Positions 33,163-41,910 of a DNA stretch of 54,487 nt are shown one piece after another. Source of the stretch: a virus; IMG/VR virus record IMGVR_UViG_3300033148_005240, positions 1 through 54,487 of that record. One strand, given 5' to 3'. Numbering within the stretch: position 1 is the first letter of the stretch; each line of letters opens with the position of its first letter. Below the pieces are notes generated by a model that saw only the letters and a program-made list of their open reading frames with translations, was not told where the DNA came from and searched no databases. The position numbers were made by a program, and so were the translations under genes.

Positions 33163-33618
33163 TTATGAAACAGTTATTGTAATTTTTACATATAAATCAG
33201 TATCAACATCAACATTTTTTGCTGTAAACTTAAATCTATCCAATAAAGTATCTCCTGTTTCAGTAGCATTATCTCCAACTCCAGCTTCAGTTATAGCATA
33301 TTCTTCACCTGTTCCAAAAGTAAAAGTGTTTTCAAATGTAACTTTATAACTTGCTTCATAAGCAACTGTCGCCAAAGCTCTATCTACTTCTGTCTGGAGA
33401 GAAGTATCTGTAGCTTGAGCAGTTGCAGTTCCTGTTCCTATACCAATATAATTAAAACCTGTTAAACCAGTTCCAATTCCTTCACCAATAAGTTTTGCAA
33501 CTCTTTCTTTACCAGAATTAACAATTATATTTTTAACTTCTTCCCTATCTACAATTGAACCATCTTTTCTTCTAGTTTCAATTATAGCATTTCCTCTTAA
33601 CTTAATTCCGTCTTTCAT
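33163..33618 (-). CDS. tail fibre-type structural protein, 151 aa
   Basis: The protein begins KLRGNAIIETRRKDGSIVDREEVKNIIVNSG, a phrase typical of small phage tail proteins, then FNYIGIGTGTATAQATDTSLQTEV and a beta-rich end with FTAKNVDVDTDLYVKITITVS. This matches a family found near tail tips, often annotated tail fibre. Ribosome site AAAGGAGGC lies before ATG. The size and Gly/Thr-rich beta pattern support a virion role. Confidence 0.65.
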   Translation of the reverse strand: MKDGIKLRGNAIIETRRKDGSIVDREEVKNIIVNSGKERVAKLIGEGIGTGLTGFNYIGIGTGTATAQATDTSLQTEVDRALATVAYEASYKVTFENTFTFGTGEEYAITEAGVGDNATETGDTLLDRFKFTAKNVDVDTDLYVKITITVS

Positions 33619-33633
33619 TTAGTTTGCCTCCTT

Positions 33634-34020
33634 TTATTTCCATCCTTCAAAATTTAATTTCTTTATCCATTTATTTTCTTCTTTATAAATTGTCCTTTTA
33701 ATATCTCCTATTTCATGTTTTGAATTTTTAAATAAAGCTATCTTATAAGTAGTTATAAAACCCTTTTTTTTCCCCATAATATAAACAAATTCAATTCTTT
33801 TTTTACCTTTGGTTTTTCCATGAATATCTTCTGTTACCTCAATCATTTGATAATATTTTTCATAACCTTCTAAACAAAGTCTATTACCATCTGGTAAAGT
33901 ATAAAAGATACGTTTTATTTTTTTATTAGGAATATCACTCCACTTAGTATTATGATAATCTCCACCAACGAAAATGGATTTATCTTCAAATATAATATTA
34001 TAAAGTATAAATTTTTTCAT
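33634..34020 (-). CDS. hypothetical protein, 128 aa
   Basis: A basic protein rich in Lys, Tyr and Ile. It begins KKFILYNIIFEDKS and has alternating strands. It sits between two virion proteins in the distal tail region, with a ribosome site AAAGGAG. No family was recognised; it differs in composition from its Thr/Gly-rich neighbours, so it may be a regulatory or inserted gene rather than a structural one. Confidence 0.5.
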   Translation of the reverse strand: MKKFILYNIIFEDKSIFVGGDYHNTKWSDIPNKKIKRIFYTLPDGNRLCLEGYEKYYQMIEVTEDIHGKTKGKKRIEFVYIMGKKKGFITTYKIALFKNSKHEIGDIKRTIYKEENKWIKKLNFEGWK

Positions 34021-34032
34021 TTTTACTCCTTT

Positions 34033-34689
34033 TTATAGGTAAGTATATCTTACTGTTAATACAAAAGTTTCAACTGCTGGAGTATCGTAATTGGCTGGAA
34101 TTACTATAGCTAAATTTGCATATAATTCGGTAGTTTCGCCTGTTGCAGGAGCATTTAACGCCCCATTTCCGTTATTTAATAATAACACATCTGTTCCTGC
34201 TATTGATGCAACTGCTGTTCCTTCCCAACCAGCTCCAGGGTCTCCCAAAGTTGTGCAAACTGCTTTTACAAAAGAATCTTCCCCTGTTTCTACGCCAAGC
34301 ACGTTTTTATCAACAGAATTATGATTAGAATCATCCCACGCTTCTAATTGAGGTTCAGTAGCAGTTGCCCCATCAAAAGAAAAAGCAAATACATATCGTT
34401 TATTTTCACCCATACCTTCTACTTCTTCAAGAATACCGTTTCCACCATCTCCATCATAATCAAACAGTAAACAATGTGCCACTTTAACATCGGCATCTGT
34501 AATAATAGTAGAAGCTTGATTTAATTCATCTTGACTAGGTTCAGCTTCTCCAGCTTTAACATCATCACTACCAGCAGTCCAAATTAGATAATCATTAATT
34601 AAATCTACATCTATATAGTCTGCTCCAGTTTCTCCATAAGATATATCAGGGTCTCCTTTATTCACTCTAAAAGTTAAGTTTGTTGCCAT
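34033..34689 (-). CDS. virion structural protein, 218 aa
   Basis: The protein is acidic and beta-rich with Gly/Asp/Ala-rich loops (KGDPDISYGETGADYIDVDLIN, DYDGDGGNG, VLLLNNGNGALNAPATGE) and ends in VETFVLTVRYTYL. Composition and position between the distal tail genes suggest a tail or fibre-related component with Ca-binding-like loops. A ribosome site AAGGAG precedes the ATG. No named family was recognised. Confidence 0.55.
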   Translation of the reverse strand: MATNLTFRVNKGDPDISYGETGADYIDVDLINDYLIWTAGSDDVKAGEAEPSQDELNQASTIITDADVKVAHCLLFDYDGDGGNGILEEVEGMGENKRYVFAFSFDGATATEPQLEAWDDSNHNSVDKNVLGVETGEDSFVKAVCTTLGDPGAGWEGTAVASIAGTDVLLLNNGNGALNAPATGETTELYANLAIVIPANYDTPAVETFVLTVRYTYL

Positions 34690-34736
34690 AAATATTTCTC
34701 CTTATTTTAAAATATTTTCTTTTCTTAATTTTTCCT

Positions 34737-35156
34737 TTAATAAGCAATAACCAAAAAATCAATCTCATAATCCTGACTTGAAGTGCGAAAACTCTTCGGG
34801 AAGCGGATTTCAGAATTTCTAAAAACAGTATACGACCAATCATTTATCCACGAAACTCCTTCTAGATGTTTCATAGTTAAAGTTGCAGTATCAGTTGTAA
34901 TTGCAGTTCTCATTTCATTAATAAGAGTTGTTAAATCTTTATATCCATCGGCATCTATTAATTTACCTCTAACAGTAATCACTTGCGATTTTTTTCCACC
35001 TTTAATTCTGATACTTCCATCTCCCCTAGTTCCTTTGATTATAATATCTTTTGAAGCAGGTTCAGGGTCGGATACTTGTTGAACATAATTAAATACATAT
35101 TCTACAGCCCCTGTTATTTGTTCTTTAAATGTTATTCTTACTGTATAATCAGCCAT
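34737..35156 (-). CDS. distal tail (Dit-like) component, 139 aa
   Basis: Directly downstream of the tape measure gene, the position where siphoviruses carry the distal tail protein. The 139-residue product has FKEQITGAVEYVFNYVQQV, IIIKGTRGDGSIRIKGGKKSQVITVRG and YEIDFLVIAY, a beta-barrel pattern consistent with the Dit N-terminal domain. The call rests on synteny plus fold pattern. Ribosome site AAGGAGA precedes the start. Confidence 0.5.
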   Translation of the reverse strand: MADYTVRITFKEQITGAVEYVFNYVQQVSDPEPASKDIIIKGTRGDGSIRIKGGKKSQVITVRGKLIDADGYKDLTTLINEMRTAITTDTATLTMKHLEGVSWINDWSYTVFRNSEIRFPKSFRTSSQDYEIDFLVIAY

Positions 35157-35168
35157 TTTTATTTCTCC

Positions 35169-37850
35169 TTATAAGGATTGTAATCCTTCATCTATACGTT
35201 TTTTAATATCTTGACTATCGAGCATGTTTTTTAATTTTTCTTTGACTTGTTTTCCAGCTTCTTCTGCGATGTCTTCGCTAGTAGGGACTTCTATATGAAT
35301 ATCCCCAAGAGATATGGTTATTCCTGCTTTAGCAAATTGTGCTTGTATTTTTCGTCTTTCTTCATAATTCTCATAACCTGATTTTTCCCATACTCCAGGT
35401 CTCGTTTTTCCTAAACCTTGTTCTACCATAAAATTTTCTAAGTTCAACTCTGATATTTTTCGTTGTCCTTCTTCTAGCCAATTTTGCCAAAAAAGTTTAG
35501 GGGTATCTACTGCAAATGTTTGTGCAATTTCTTTAAAAGTTCTTTCTTCCATATCTTCTAAAGCTATAGGTTTAACAGGTTTTTCTCCTTCTGAAGCTCC
35601 TTTTCTTACCCATTCATAATATTCCTCTTTATATTTTGCAAGGGCTTCAGTTCTGGCTTCCCATACATCAGGAGAAATATATTTATCCAAATCAAATTCT
35701 CTTCTTAAACTTTCGCCCATTGCTCTCTTTTGTCTAGCAGAAAAATGTTGCCAGAATTTATCAATTACAGTAAAATCTAATGGGTCTTTTATAGCTCTAC
35801 CTAATTCACCAGGAGTCATTTTTACCAAATCCAACATGCGTTCTATCTGTTTTCTTTCCTCTGCGTTAGCTTTGGCATATTGTTTATATATATTACTGGC
35901 TGTGTTTAATTCTTTTTGTTTTGCTTTCTGCAAAGCCACTGCTTGTTGAAGTCTTAATTTTTCACTTTGAAGTAAAAATTGTGCTGGCAATATAGAATCT
36001 TCATCTGTCTTTAATTGTTGCATTTTAATATTTAATATTTGAAGCTCCGATGCCCCCATTGCTTTTAATAAATCAACACCAGCCGATTGCATTGTTTTAT
36101 AAATTTGTTTTGCATGTTGTTCTCGTTTTTCTAAAACTTTATTGTGGGCTTTTGCCAAAGCCAAAGCCTCGTCATCGGTTAGCTCTCTAAATGCGTTTAA
36201 AGCTTTTAAAGATTTTAATTCGGCTTCGGCTATATCTAATTGATGCACTCCTCGAGCTTTTAATAGTGCTGTAGTATGACGAATTATTTCGGCTGATTTT
36301 TTCTTTTGTTGTATATCAAATTCCCCTATTTTTTTGTCTTCTTTTGCTAATCTGTTACGTTTTTCTGCTCCTTCATCTGCCAATTTCTCGGCATCTAATT
36401 GTTCCTCTAAATATTCTACAGGAGCTACGAAACCATATATTCCACCGCCCAGCATATGTTGAATTTGTGTAATAGCTTCAACTATTTCTTTATATTTTAG
36501 ACCTATAGTGCCAGGATTTAATATTTCTGCGACAGTAACTCCTTTTTTCGCAAACTCGTCTAAGACCAATATCCCATTAGATATATTTGTAAACAACCAA
36601 CCTAAAGAATCTCCTAAAGCTTTAGCAGGGATGGCTAAATCTTTAAGGGCTTCGTTAAAAGCCATTAAAGCCTTAGTCCAACCATCAGCCCCAAATGCTC
36701 CTGTGACAAATTCATTTGTTAAAACTGCAAAAATATTTTTCATTCTTTCGCCTTGTGCGGTAATTGTTCCCATTCTTATTTTGTTCATAGCTTCTGCGAA
36801 TCCTTCAGCTCCTAGTCTGGCTAATTTTATAGTTTCTTCTAATTCCTCAAAATGACTAACTAATATTCTTACAACTACACCAGCCCTTGTTGCAAATACC
36901 TCTTGGAGGGCTTGACCCTGTTTTGCTGTAATTTGAGCTGTTTTGCCCATAGCTTCATGAATTTGTTTTATAGTATCTAAAAAATTGATTTGTTGATTGG
37001 GGTCAAAAGTTATTCCAAAAATCGAAGCCAATTTTTCAGCATTTTTAGTCAATTGTAAAATAGCTCTACCTGTTAATCGACCAGTTCTCCCTGCTCTTAA
37101 TAAACGAGTATTTAAAAAACCTAACAAAGTCACTATATCTCCAAACTCGTCAGATAAGCCTGATAAATAGGGAGCTAATTTAGTATAAGATTGGACTAAT
37201 TCGCTTAATTGAACATCCTGTGTAGCATAGGTGTAAGTTAATATGTCAGCTATTTTTGTAAATTTCTCTGTGATAGTCATATTTTCATCTAAGAATTTTC
37301 CCATAGTGTTATATGCACCAGCGACAGCTCTAGCGGTATCTTTTGCATTATTACCAGTTCCAATCATAGCATTTACTGTAGGAATAAATCCAGCCATAGC
37401 TTCTTCGGCTGATAAGTTTGCAGTTTGTAAGAAGTAAAAAGCCTCTGCCAAATCTTTAATACTTGCTCTGGAATTTACAGCAGTATCTAAAATTTGACGT
37501 TTAATAGCTATCATATCGGCTTCTATTTGGGAAGATGTCCCATGTAATACTGTGCGAATCCTTGCCATTCCTTCTTCTAAATCTAAATTAGCTCTTACCA
37601 TATCTCCAATAGTTCTTATAAATCCCATCATAATACTTCTTAACATCATCCAAACAGGAGCAACTATTAAAGCCCTTTTAGTGGCTTTGGTCAACATATC
37701 ATTAAAGGATTGGGTTCGTCCAATCGCTGTTTTTGTAGTCTTAGCGTATTTACTTGTCCCTGCTTCCATCTGTTGTAATCCAGCTACAACAGCTTTATTC
37801 CCTGATATAGTTGCAAGGAAACTGATTAAATATTGTCTCGCATTAAGCAT
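35169..37850 (-). CDS. tail tape measure protein
   Basis: The 893-residue protein has the usual tape measure layout: KRALIVAPVWMMLRSIMMGFIRTIGDMVRANLDLEEGMARI near residues 55-100 (the TP901-type core), long Ala/Glu/Lys helices through the middle and a hydrophobic central region (ITKFINNLL-type and GNGILVLDEFAKK segments). It fixes tail length and passes into the host. Length suggests a tail of roughly 130 nm if 0.15 nm per residue holds. It follows the chaperone-like genes and an HNH insertion and is followed by the Dit-like gene. Confidence 0.88.
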   Translation of the reverse strand: MLNARQYLISFLATISGNKAVVAGLQQMEAGTSKYAKTTKTAIGRTQSFNDMLTKATKRALIVAPVWMMLRSIMMGFIRTIGDMVRANLDLEEGMARIRTVLHGTSSQIEADMIAIKRQILDTAVNSRASIKDLAEAFYFLQTANLSAEEAMAGFIPTVNAMIGTGNNAKDTARAVAGAYNTMGKFLDENMTITEKFTKIADILTYTYATQDVQLSELVQSYTKLAPYLSGLSDEFGDIVTLLGFLNTRLLRAGRTGRLTGRAILQLTKNAEKLASIFGITFDPNQQINFLDTIKQIHEAMGKTAQITAKQGQALQEVFATRAGVVVRILVSHFEELEETIKLARLGAEGFAEAMNKIRMGTITAQGERMKNIFAVLTNEFVTGAFGADGWTKALMAFNEALKDLAIPAKALGDSLGWLFTNISNGILVLDEFAKKGVTVAEILNPGTIGLKYKEIVEAITQIQHMLGGGIYGFVAPVEYLEEQLDAEKLADEGAEKRNRLAKEDKKIGEFDIQQKKKSAEIIRHTTALLKARGVHQLDIAEAELKSLKALNAFRELTDDEALALAKAHNKVLEKREQHAKQIYKTMQSAGVDLLKAMGASELQILNIKMQQLKTDEDSILPAQFLLQSEKLRLQQAVALQKAKQKELNTASNIYKQYAKANAEERKQIERMLDLVKMTPGELGRAIKDPLDFTVIDKFWQHFSARQKRAMGESLRREFDLDKYISPDVWEARTEALAKYKEEYYEWVRKGASEGEKPVKPIALEDMEERTFKEIAQTFAVDTPKLFWQNWLEEGQRKISELNLENFMVEQGLGKTRPGVWEKSGYENYEERRKIQAQFAKAGITISLGDIHIEVPTSEDIAEEAGKQVKEKLKNMLDSQDIKKRIDEGLQSL

Positions 37851-37853
37851 AAA

Positions 37854-38417
37854 TTATACTTCCTTAATTAGATGTTTATGTTTTCTTAAATTTTCCTCAG
37901 CCCATAAAGGCTGTAAATTAGTATAATGAAAACATTTCTTTTGTTCACTCGGTTTATTTAAATTAAAATTACAACAAGGGATAATATGGTCTATATGCCA
38001 ACCATATCTCCCATAGTTATTCCAAGTCATTCCTTTTTTGAATCTTTTTTCTAAATGTTGTTTTAATTTTTGTAAAGAACATCCTAATAAATTTTTAGTG
38101 CTATCTATTTTAACTTTTCCTCTAATAACTCTATTTAATCTGCATCTTAAAACATGCAATAATCTAAAATTTAAATCAATTTTTCTTCGTTCTCTAAAAT
38201 AATCTCTTATATATTTTTTATGTGTTAAACGATAATAAATATGATATTCTTTACGTCTTTCTTGTATTTCTATTTTATTATCTTTGTTATATTTTCTGTC
38301 ATATTGTTTTTTATATTGTATTCTATTTTGCTCGAAACAATCATCAGAACAATAGTTTTTATGTCTTCTAGTTGATGTAAAATTTTTACCACAATATTTA
38401 CATATTTTATTTTTCAT
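37854..38417 (-). CDS. HNH homing-type endonuclease (family A, copy 5)
   Basis: A finger KICKYCGKNFTSTRRHKNYCSDDC opens the protein, differing from the other copies. The linker, LLGCSLQKLKQHLEKRF and the HNH core WHIDHIIPCCNFNLNK with NLQPLWAEEN follow. The variant Cys and Asn near the catalytic part indicate a more diverged copy. It is wedged between the tail chaperone-like gene and the tape measure gene (4 bases to the tape measure start), a place normally without inserts. Confidence 0.85.
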   Translation of the reverse strand: MKNKICKYCGKNFTSTRRHKNYCSDDCFEQNRIQYKKQYDRKYNKDNKIEIQERRKEYHIYYRLTHKKYIRDYFRERRKIDLNFRLLHVLRCRLNRVIRGKVKIDSTKNLLGCSLQKLKQHLEKRFKKGMTWNNYGRYGWHIDHIIPCCNFNLNKPSEQKKCFHYTNLQPLWAEENLRKHKHLIKEV

Positions 38418-38420
38418 TTC

Positions 38421-38765
38421 TTACTTCCCTCTAAAAATAACTGAAGACATACCGCCAGATGTATTCACTTCTTTTTTATTTGATTTATTTTTTCCCTTAT
38501 CGTCTTTTGATTTTCTTCTTAGTAACAAATAAGCATCTGTTCTTATATCATCTGCAATTACTTCTTCGCTTATATAATTTTTACCCTCTGCTAAATCTCG
38601 ATATAACATATTATAGATTTCAAGAAAATAAAGAAACCAATTTTGAACTTTAGACAAATCGGAATCATTGCTAAATAATTTTAGACTTCCTAATTCTTTT
38701 GCTCTATTATATAAAATCTGACATCTATCAGATTTAGCTAGTTTTCTTAGTATCGTTAAATTCAT
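38421..38765 (-). CDS. tail assembly chaperone-like protein (second of pair)
   Basis: From ATG at 38765 (an alternative ATG lies at 38777) the protein is helical and ends in a basic flexible tail. It overlaps the 3' end of the gene at 38734-39408 in another reading frame, directly before the tape measure gene. This is the arrangement in which many phages make a long and a short chaperone, sometimes by frameshifting. No clear slippery heptamer is visible in the overlap. Function is inferred from position only. Confidence 0.5.
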   Translation of the reverse strand: MNLTILRKLAKSDRCQILYNRAKELGSLKLFSNDSDLSKVQNWFLYFLEIYNMLYRDLAEGKNYISEEVIADDIRTDAYLLLRRKSKDDKGKNKSNKKEVNTSGGMSSVIFRGK

Positions 38766-39408
38766 AATTATGTCCATACATTAAATGATTTATAAAATAA
38801 AAAGTTTTATTAATTAAATCATCATTCTCTGATTTTTCAAAGTCTTCATAAGAATTAAAATGTTTAGTCCATTTATCTTTTTCTTGTCTCTCTAATACTC
38901 TATAGGCAGTATAAGAATTTACATGAATTAAAAGTTGGTCTTCAATCGAATAAACAAGTAAATCTGTTTTTTCCAAAGATAAATTATACATTTTTTCTTT
39001 AGTTTTATCAATTTCATTTTTTAATAGTTGTATTGATTTAGAATCTGTTGTTTTTGCTAATCTCAACAATAAACTTTCATAATCTCCTTGTGCTCTTTTA
39101 ATATCGTCATCCATTTTATTAATATCTATACCTTTTTTCTTATAATTTTGTATCCACTGTTTTCTAAATAAAAAACTATCATCTGCCACTAATTCCATAT
39201 ATTTTTTTCGCCTAATATGGTCTATCTCATGTTCTTCGCCTAAAGTTGGCTTTCTAACTCTAAAGGACTTTCCACCAGATTCAAAAACTATTTTATTATC
39301 TTTAACAACATTTTCCATCTTGGTAGTTTCCTCTATTTCCTGAATAGCTTTCATACCTTCTTTAGCAAACAGATGCTTCTCTGCTTTTTTATTTTTGTTT
39401 TTGTCCAT
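38734..39408 (-). CDS. tail assembly chaperone-like protein (first of pair)
   Basis: From the ATG at 39408, preceded by AGGGAGGAAA, the protein has an N-terminal KAEKHLFAKEGMKAIQEIEE part, a beta segment (KIVFESGGKSFRVRKPTLGEE) and long helices to the end, the layout of gpG-type tail chaperones. A start at 39489 would add residues from the hairpin region and is rejected. It lies after the tail tube gene and a small gene, and overlaps the second gene of the pair by 32-44 bases. Confidence 0.6.
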   Translation of the reverse strand: MDKNKNKKAEKHLFAKEGMKAIQEIEETTKMENVVKDNKIVFESGGKSFRVRKPTLGEEHEIDHIRRKKYMELVADDSFLFRKQWIQNYKKKGIDINKMDDDIKRAQGDYESLLLRLAKTTDSKSIQLLKNEIDKTKEKMYNLSLEKTDLLVYSIEDQLLIHVNSYTAYRVLERQEKDKWTKHFNSYEDFEKSENDDLINKTFYFINHLMYGHNYEFNDTKKTS

Positions 39409-39423
39409 TATTTCCTCCCTTAC

Positions 39424-39464
39424 ATAAAAAATCCCAAAGTAAGAAACTATTCCTCTTCTTTGGG
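39424..39464 (-). terminator. rho-independent terminator with U-tract
   Basis: On the - strand CCCAAAG (39464-39458) pairs with CTTTGGG (39439-39433) and is followed by ATTTTTT (39432-39426). The 18-base loop is long but the U-tract is clear. It lies just after the stop of the 77-residue gene and upstream of the chaperone-like gene, so it would cut transcript levels between tail tube and tail assembly genes. Confidence 0.55.
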
Positions 39465-39680
39465 TTTCGATTCGAATTTCACGCCACAATCAAAAGATGT
39501 TATAAGTGCTTTAATATTTCTAGCATTTTCATAAATTAATTCTTTGACAGACTTCTTTATATCTTCTTTATTTTCTAAAATTTCAAACCTCTTGCACACT
39601 ATACCCACAAGAGTTCTAGAAGTCTTTGCCAATATATTATCTAAAAAGGTTTCTGTAATTTTATATTCTTCCATTTTCAT
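39447..39680 (-). CDS. hypothetical protein, 77 aa, between tail tube and chaperones
   Basis: The protein is helical with MEEYKITETFLDNILAKTSRTLVGIVCKRFEILEN and ends in a Lys/Glu tail. A similar-sized gene is found between tail tube and chaperones in many phages but no sequence family was recognised. Its stop codon lies inside the terminator hairpin just downstream. Confidence 0.55.
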   Translation of the reverse strand: MKMEEYKITETFLDNILAKTSRTLVGIVCKRFEILENKEDIKKSVKELIYENARNIKALITSFDCGVKFESKPKEEE

Positions 39681-39701
39681 ACCTTTCCTTACGTTTTTAT
39701 C

Positions 39702-39738
39702 GGAAGGGGAACTTGGGAAAACCCAACTTTCCCCTTCC
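39702..39738. terminator. strong GC-rich hairpin downstream of the tail tube gene
   Basis: GGAAGGGGAA...TTGGG pairs with CCCAA...TTTCCCCTTCC around an AAAA loop, giving a stem of about 15 bp with one bulge. It begins 16 bases after the tail tube stop, in a genome that is otherwise A/T, so it is conspicuous. The - strand 3' side is A-rich rather than U-rich, while the + strand side is T-rich, so it may act as a transcript-stabilising or processing hairpin for the abundant tube mRNA, or terminate by another mechanism. Confidence 0.6.
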
Positions 39739-39753
39739 TTATTATATATTATT

Positions 39754-41001
39754 CTATAGTGTCCATTTTATCTTATTATTTTCATCAGCAGAAATGATTA
39801 AACTTTCACCTTCAAGGGTGTTATCTTTTTTAACATATTCATTAATTCCAGCTCCACCACGAAGTTCTGTCGCTGTTAATCCAGTAGCTTTAAATCCATA
39901 TAAGAAAGTGCCTTTAGTATTATCACTAAAAATTTTCACTATCAATACACATTTATCTGAAAGATTTTCCACATCAATTATACCTATGTCTGAACCATGT
40001 AAAGCATCTTCAAGTGTGAAATCTTCAAGAATTTGACCTAATGTAACTGAAACTGTTGAATTTCTAATTCCTCTTGCAACAACATCTTTATTACCAATTT
40101 CTCTAACATCTTCTCTATCAAATCTAACATCAAGAGTAACACTCTGCAATCTGTAAACATAACTAGAAGTAAGGTCTCCACCAGTTGCAGGAACATAAAG
40201 ATAAATTGAAGCAGAATCTCCAAGTAATGCCGAAGCATCTATATCATTTTCTGTAAACTGAACATCGGGAGCACTTAATGAACTATAAAACATTTTAATT
40301 ATATCGCCAGCTTCAGCACTTACAAGAGTAAGCGTTCCAGCAACATAACTATAATCTGTAGTTATTGTCAATTCAGTAGAAGTTGTTCCTCTAACTCTAA
40401 CAATCCTAAAGAAATAACTTTCAGAAGTATTCGGGTCTTCTACAGGAACTTGTTCAAAATCTGCCCCTGTTCCAAAAGTAATCTCAGTATCTCCACCTGA
40501 ACCACAAGTATAAGCTTGATAAATCAAATATTTATTACCATCTTTCAAAATCTTATATTTTTCTCCAACAAAATCAAAACTTCTTTCTATTCTCGCTTGG
40601 GGGTCTCCAATTGAAAATGAAAAACCAGCAACTCTTAGTGCTGGATAATATAATGTTCCAGTAAACGTATCATCATCATCTGTTAAATAAGCACATATAT
40701 CAAAATACGGAGTTTTGAAATCAGAAATATCTATTTCAGTCTCTCCATTATTTCCTAATACATCACTATTAACCAATTTCTGATAAAATTCTATAGAACC
40801 ATTATCTAACTGTGTTAATCTATAACCAACTGTAGGACTTTTCGTCAACCAACCAACAGGCAAAACTCTACCTATTTCTTCTACCTTTTCTTTATTAAGA
40901 GAAACTGTAGGGTCAATCGCTTGTGCCCTATCTATCTCCGAAGGAACTGTATCTCCATTTATCGGAAATATTCTAGGTTTGTATTTACTCGAATGTTGCA
41001 T
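39754..41001 (-). CDS. major tail (tube) protein
   Basis: The 415-residue protein is acidic and beta-rich, with an N-terminal tail-tube-like region (SSKYKPRIFPINGDTVPSEIDRAQ, VGWLTKSPTVGYRLTQLDNG) and a C-terminal part RFDREDVREIGNKDVVARGI, TVSVTLGQILEDFTLEDALHG, the type seen in HK97/lambda-like tube proteins. It is preceded by ATAGGAGGTAGT, one of the best ribosome sites in the window, and followed by a strong hairpin; both fit an abundant virion protein. Position before the chaperones and tape measure supports the call. Confidence 0.72.
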   Translation of the reverse strand: MQHSSKYKPRIFPINGDTVPSEIDRAQAIDPTVSLNKEKVEEIGRVLPVGWLTKSPTVGYRLTQLDNGSIEFYQKLVNSDVLGNNGETEIDISDFKTPYFDICAYLTDDDDTFTGTLYYPALRVAGFSFSIGDPQARIERSFDFVGEKYKILKDGNKYLIYQAYTCGSGGDTEITFGTGADFEQVPVEDPNTSESYFFRIVRVRGTTSTELTITTDYSYVAGTLTLVSAEAGDIIKMFYSSLSAPDVQFTENDIDASALLGDSASIYLYVPATGGDLTSSYVYRLQSVTLDVRFDREDVREIGNKDVVARGIRNSTVSVTLGQILEDFTLEDALHGSDIGIIDVENLSDKCVLIVKIFSDNTKGTFLYGFKATGLTATELRGGAGINEYVKKDNTLEGESLIISADENNKIKWTL

Positions 41002-41110
41002 TTTACTACCTCCTATGTAGTTTTTTATTTTAGTGTTACTTTTTCCACCTTTGAAATTTCACACTTACTTACTATTTAAAACTCCTTACATTCTATCTTT
41101 TGAAATTATT

Positions 41111-41416
41111 TCAAATATTTTTTTTCGGATGACGTTCATCGCAGATGGCTTTTCTAACAGCTAGACCTTTATCAATATGACCTAATCGCCTAAAAATCTT
41201 ACCCAAATCTTTTTTTAAATCTATTTTGATGTCTTTATTCTCGTCTTTTAATTCTTTAATATCTTGATTTATATGCTTTAAATCATTCTGAACAATTTTG
41301 GTAGTGGTAACTTTTGTTATAATAAAGTTAAATACACTACCTACCAAAGCTAAAAGAGATACACTCGCAGGAACTAAAAATCTCCAATCTGTTATAAGTT
41401 TTATGTCAAAATTCAT
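41111..41416 (-). CDS. single-pass membrane protein with coiled coil
   Basis: Residues about 10-35 (WRFLVPASVSLLALVGSVFNFIITKV) form one membrane helix, then a coiled coil (IKELKDENKDIKIDLKKDLGKIF) and a basic end. This resembles XhlA-type or spanin-like accessory proteins, although no lysin lies next to it. Its start abuts the upstream gene's stop (41416 shared base). A 17-base palindrome (TTTGAAAT, one base, ATTTCAAA) spans its stop codon at 41099-41115. Confidence 0.5.
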   Translation of the reverse strand: MNFDIKLITDWRFLVPASVSLLALVGSVFNFIITKVTTTKIVQNDLKHINQDIKELKDENKDIKIDLKKDLGKIFRRLGHIDKGLAVRKAICDERHPKKNI

Positions 41417-41883
41417 TATACTTCTATCCTTCCAAGAGTTGTTGTTAAACTAATTAAAGCTCTATAACGGTCATGCACAACATCAGAATCAAAATCTAAT
41501 GGAGTTACTTCAATATTTGTAAATCGAATTCTACCATTGGCAGTTTTACTCTTTACTACTCCATCCTCGATAACAAAATCGTAATAGATACAACCGCCTT
41601 TAATTTTTTCTACAATATAATCACAAAAATCTTCTTTTTGACCGTCTGATGTGCAAAATATATCTATAAGAATCTGGACTTCTCTAATAGTAGAATTTCC
41701 ACCGATTTCGGCTTTATCGTGTCTTGTATTATTTGCTCTTATACATACAACAGGTAAATCAATGGAATACACTCTACTAAATGATTTTTCGATTGAAACA
41801 TTTGTCCAATCTGCATTAAAATGAGTTGTAAGAAAATCAATAATACTTGCTTCTATATTTCTACTAGGTCTATAATTTCCCAT
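41416..41883 (-). CDS. tail completion/neck protein candidate, 155 aa
   Basis: The 155-residue protein begins YRPSRNIEASIIDFLTTHFN and alternates strands and helices (PVVCIRANNTRHDKAEIGGNSTIREVQILIDIFCTSD), the build of minor tail-terminator proteins (lambda gpU-like). It lies between a gp10-like protein and the tail tube gene, the usual place for a terminator. Position plus length support it, and sequence similarity is not provable here. Confidence 0.55.
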   Translation of the reverse strand: MGNYRPSRNIEASIIDFLTTHFNADWTNVSIEKSFSRVYSIDLPVVCIRANNTRHDKAEIGGNSTIREVQILIDIFCTSDGQKEDFCDYIVEKIKGGCIYYDFVIEDGVVKSKTANGRIRFTNIEVTPLDFDSDVVHDRYRALISLTTTLGRIEV

Positions 41884-41910
41884 AAATCTTCTCCTTAAAA
41901 TATGTTTTCA

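Noticed and set aside
41099-41115. 17-base palindrome TTTGAAAT-T-ATTTCAAA as a terminator
   Set aside because: It is A/T only, overlaps a stop codon, and has no U-tract; it could easily arise by chance in this composition.
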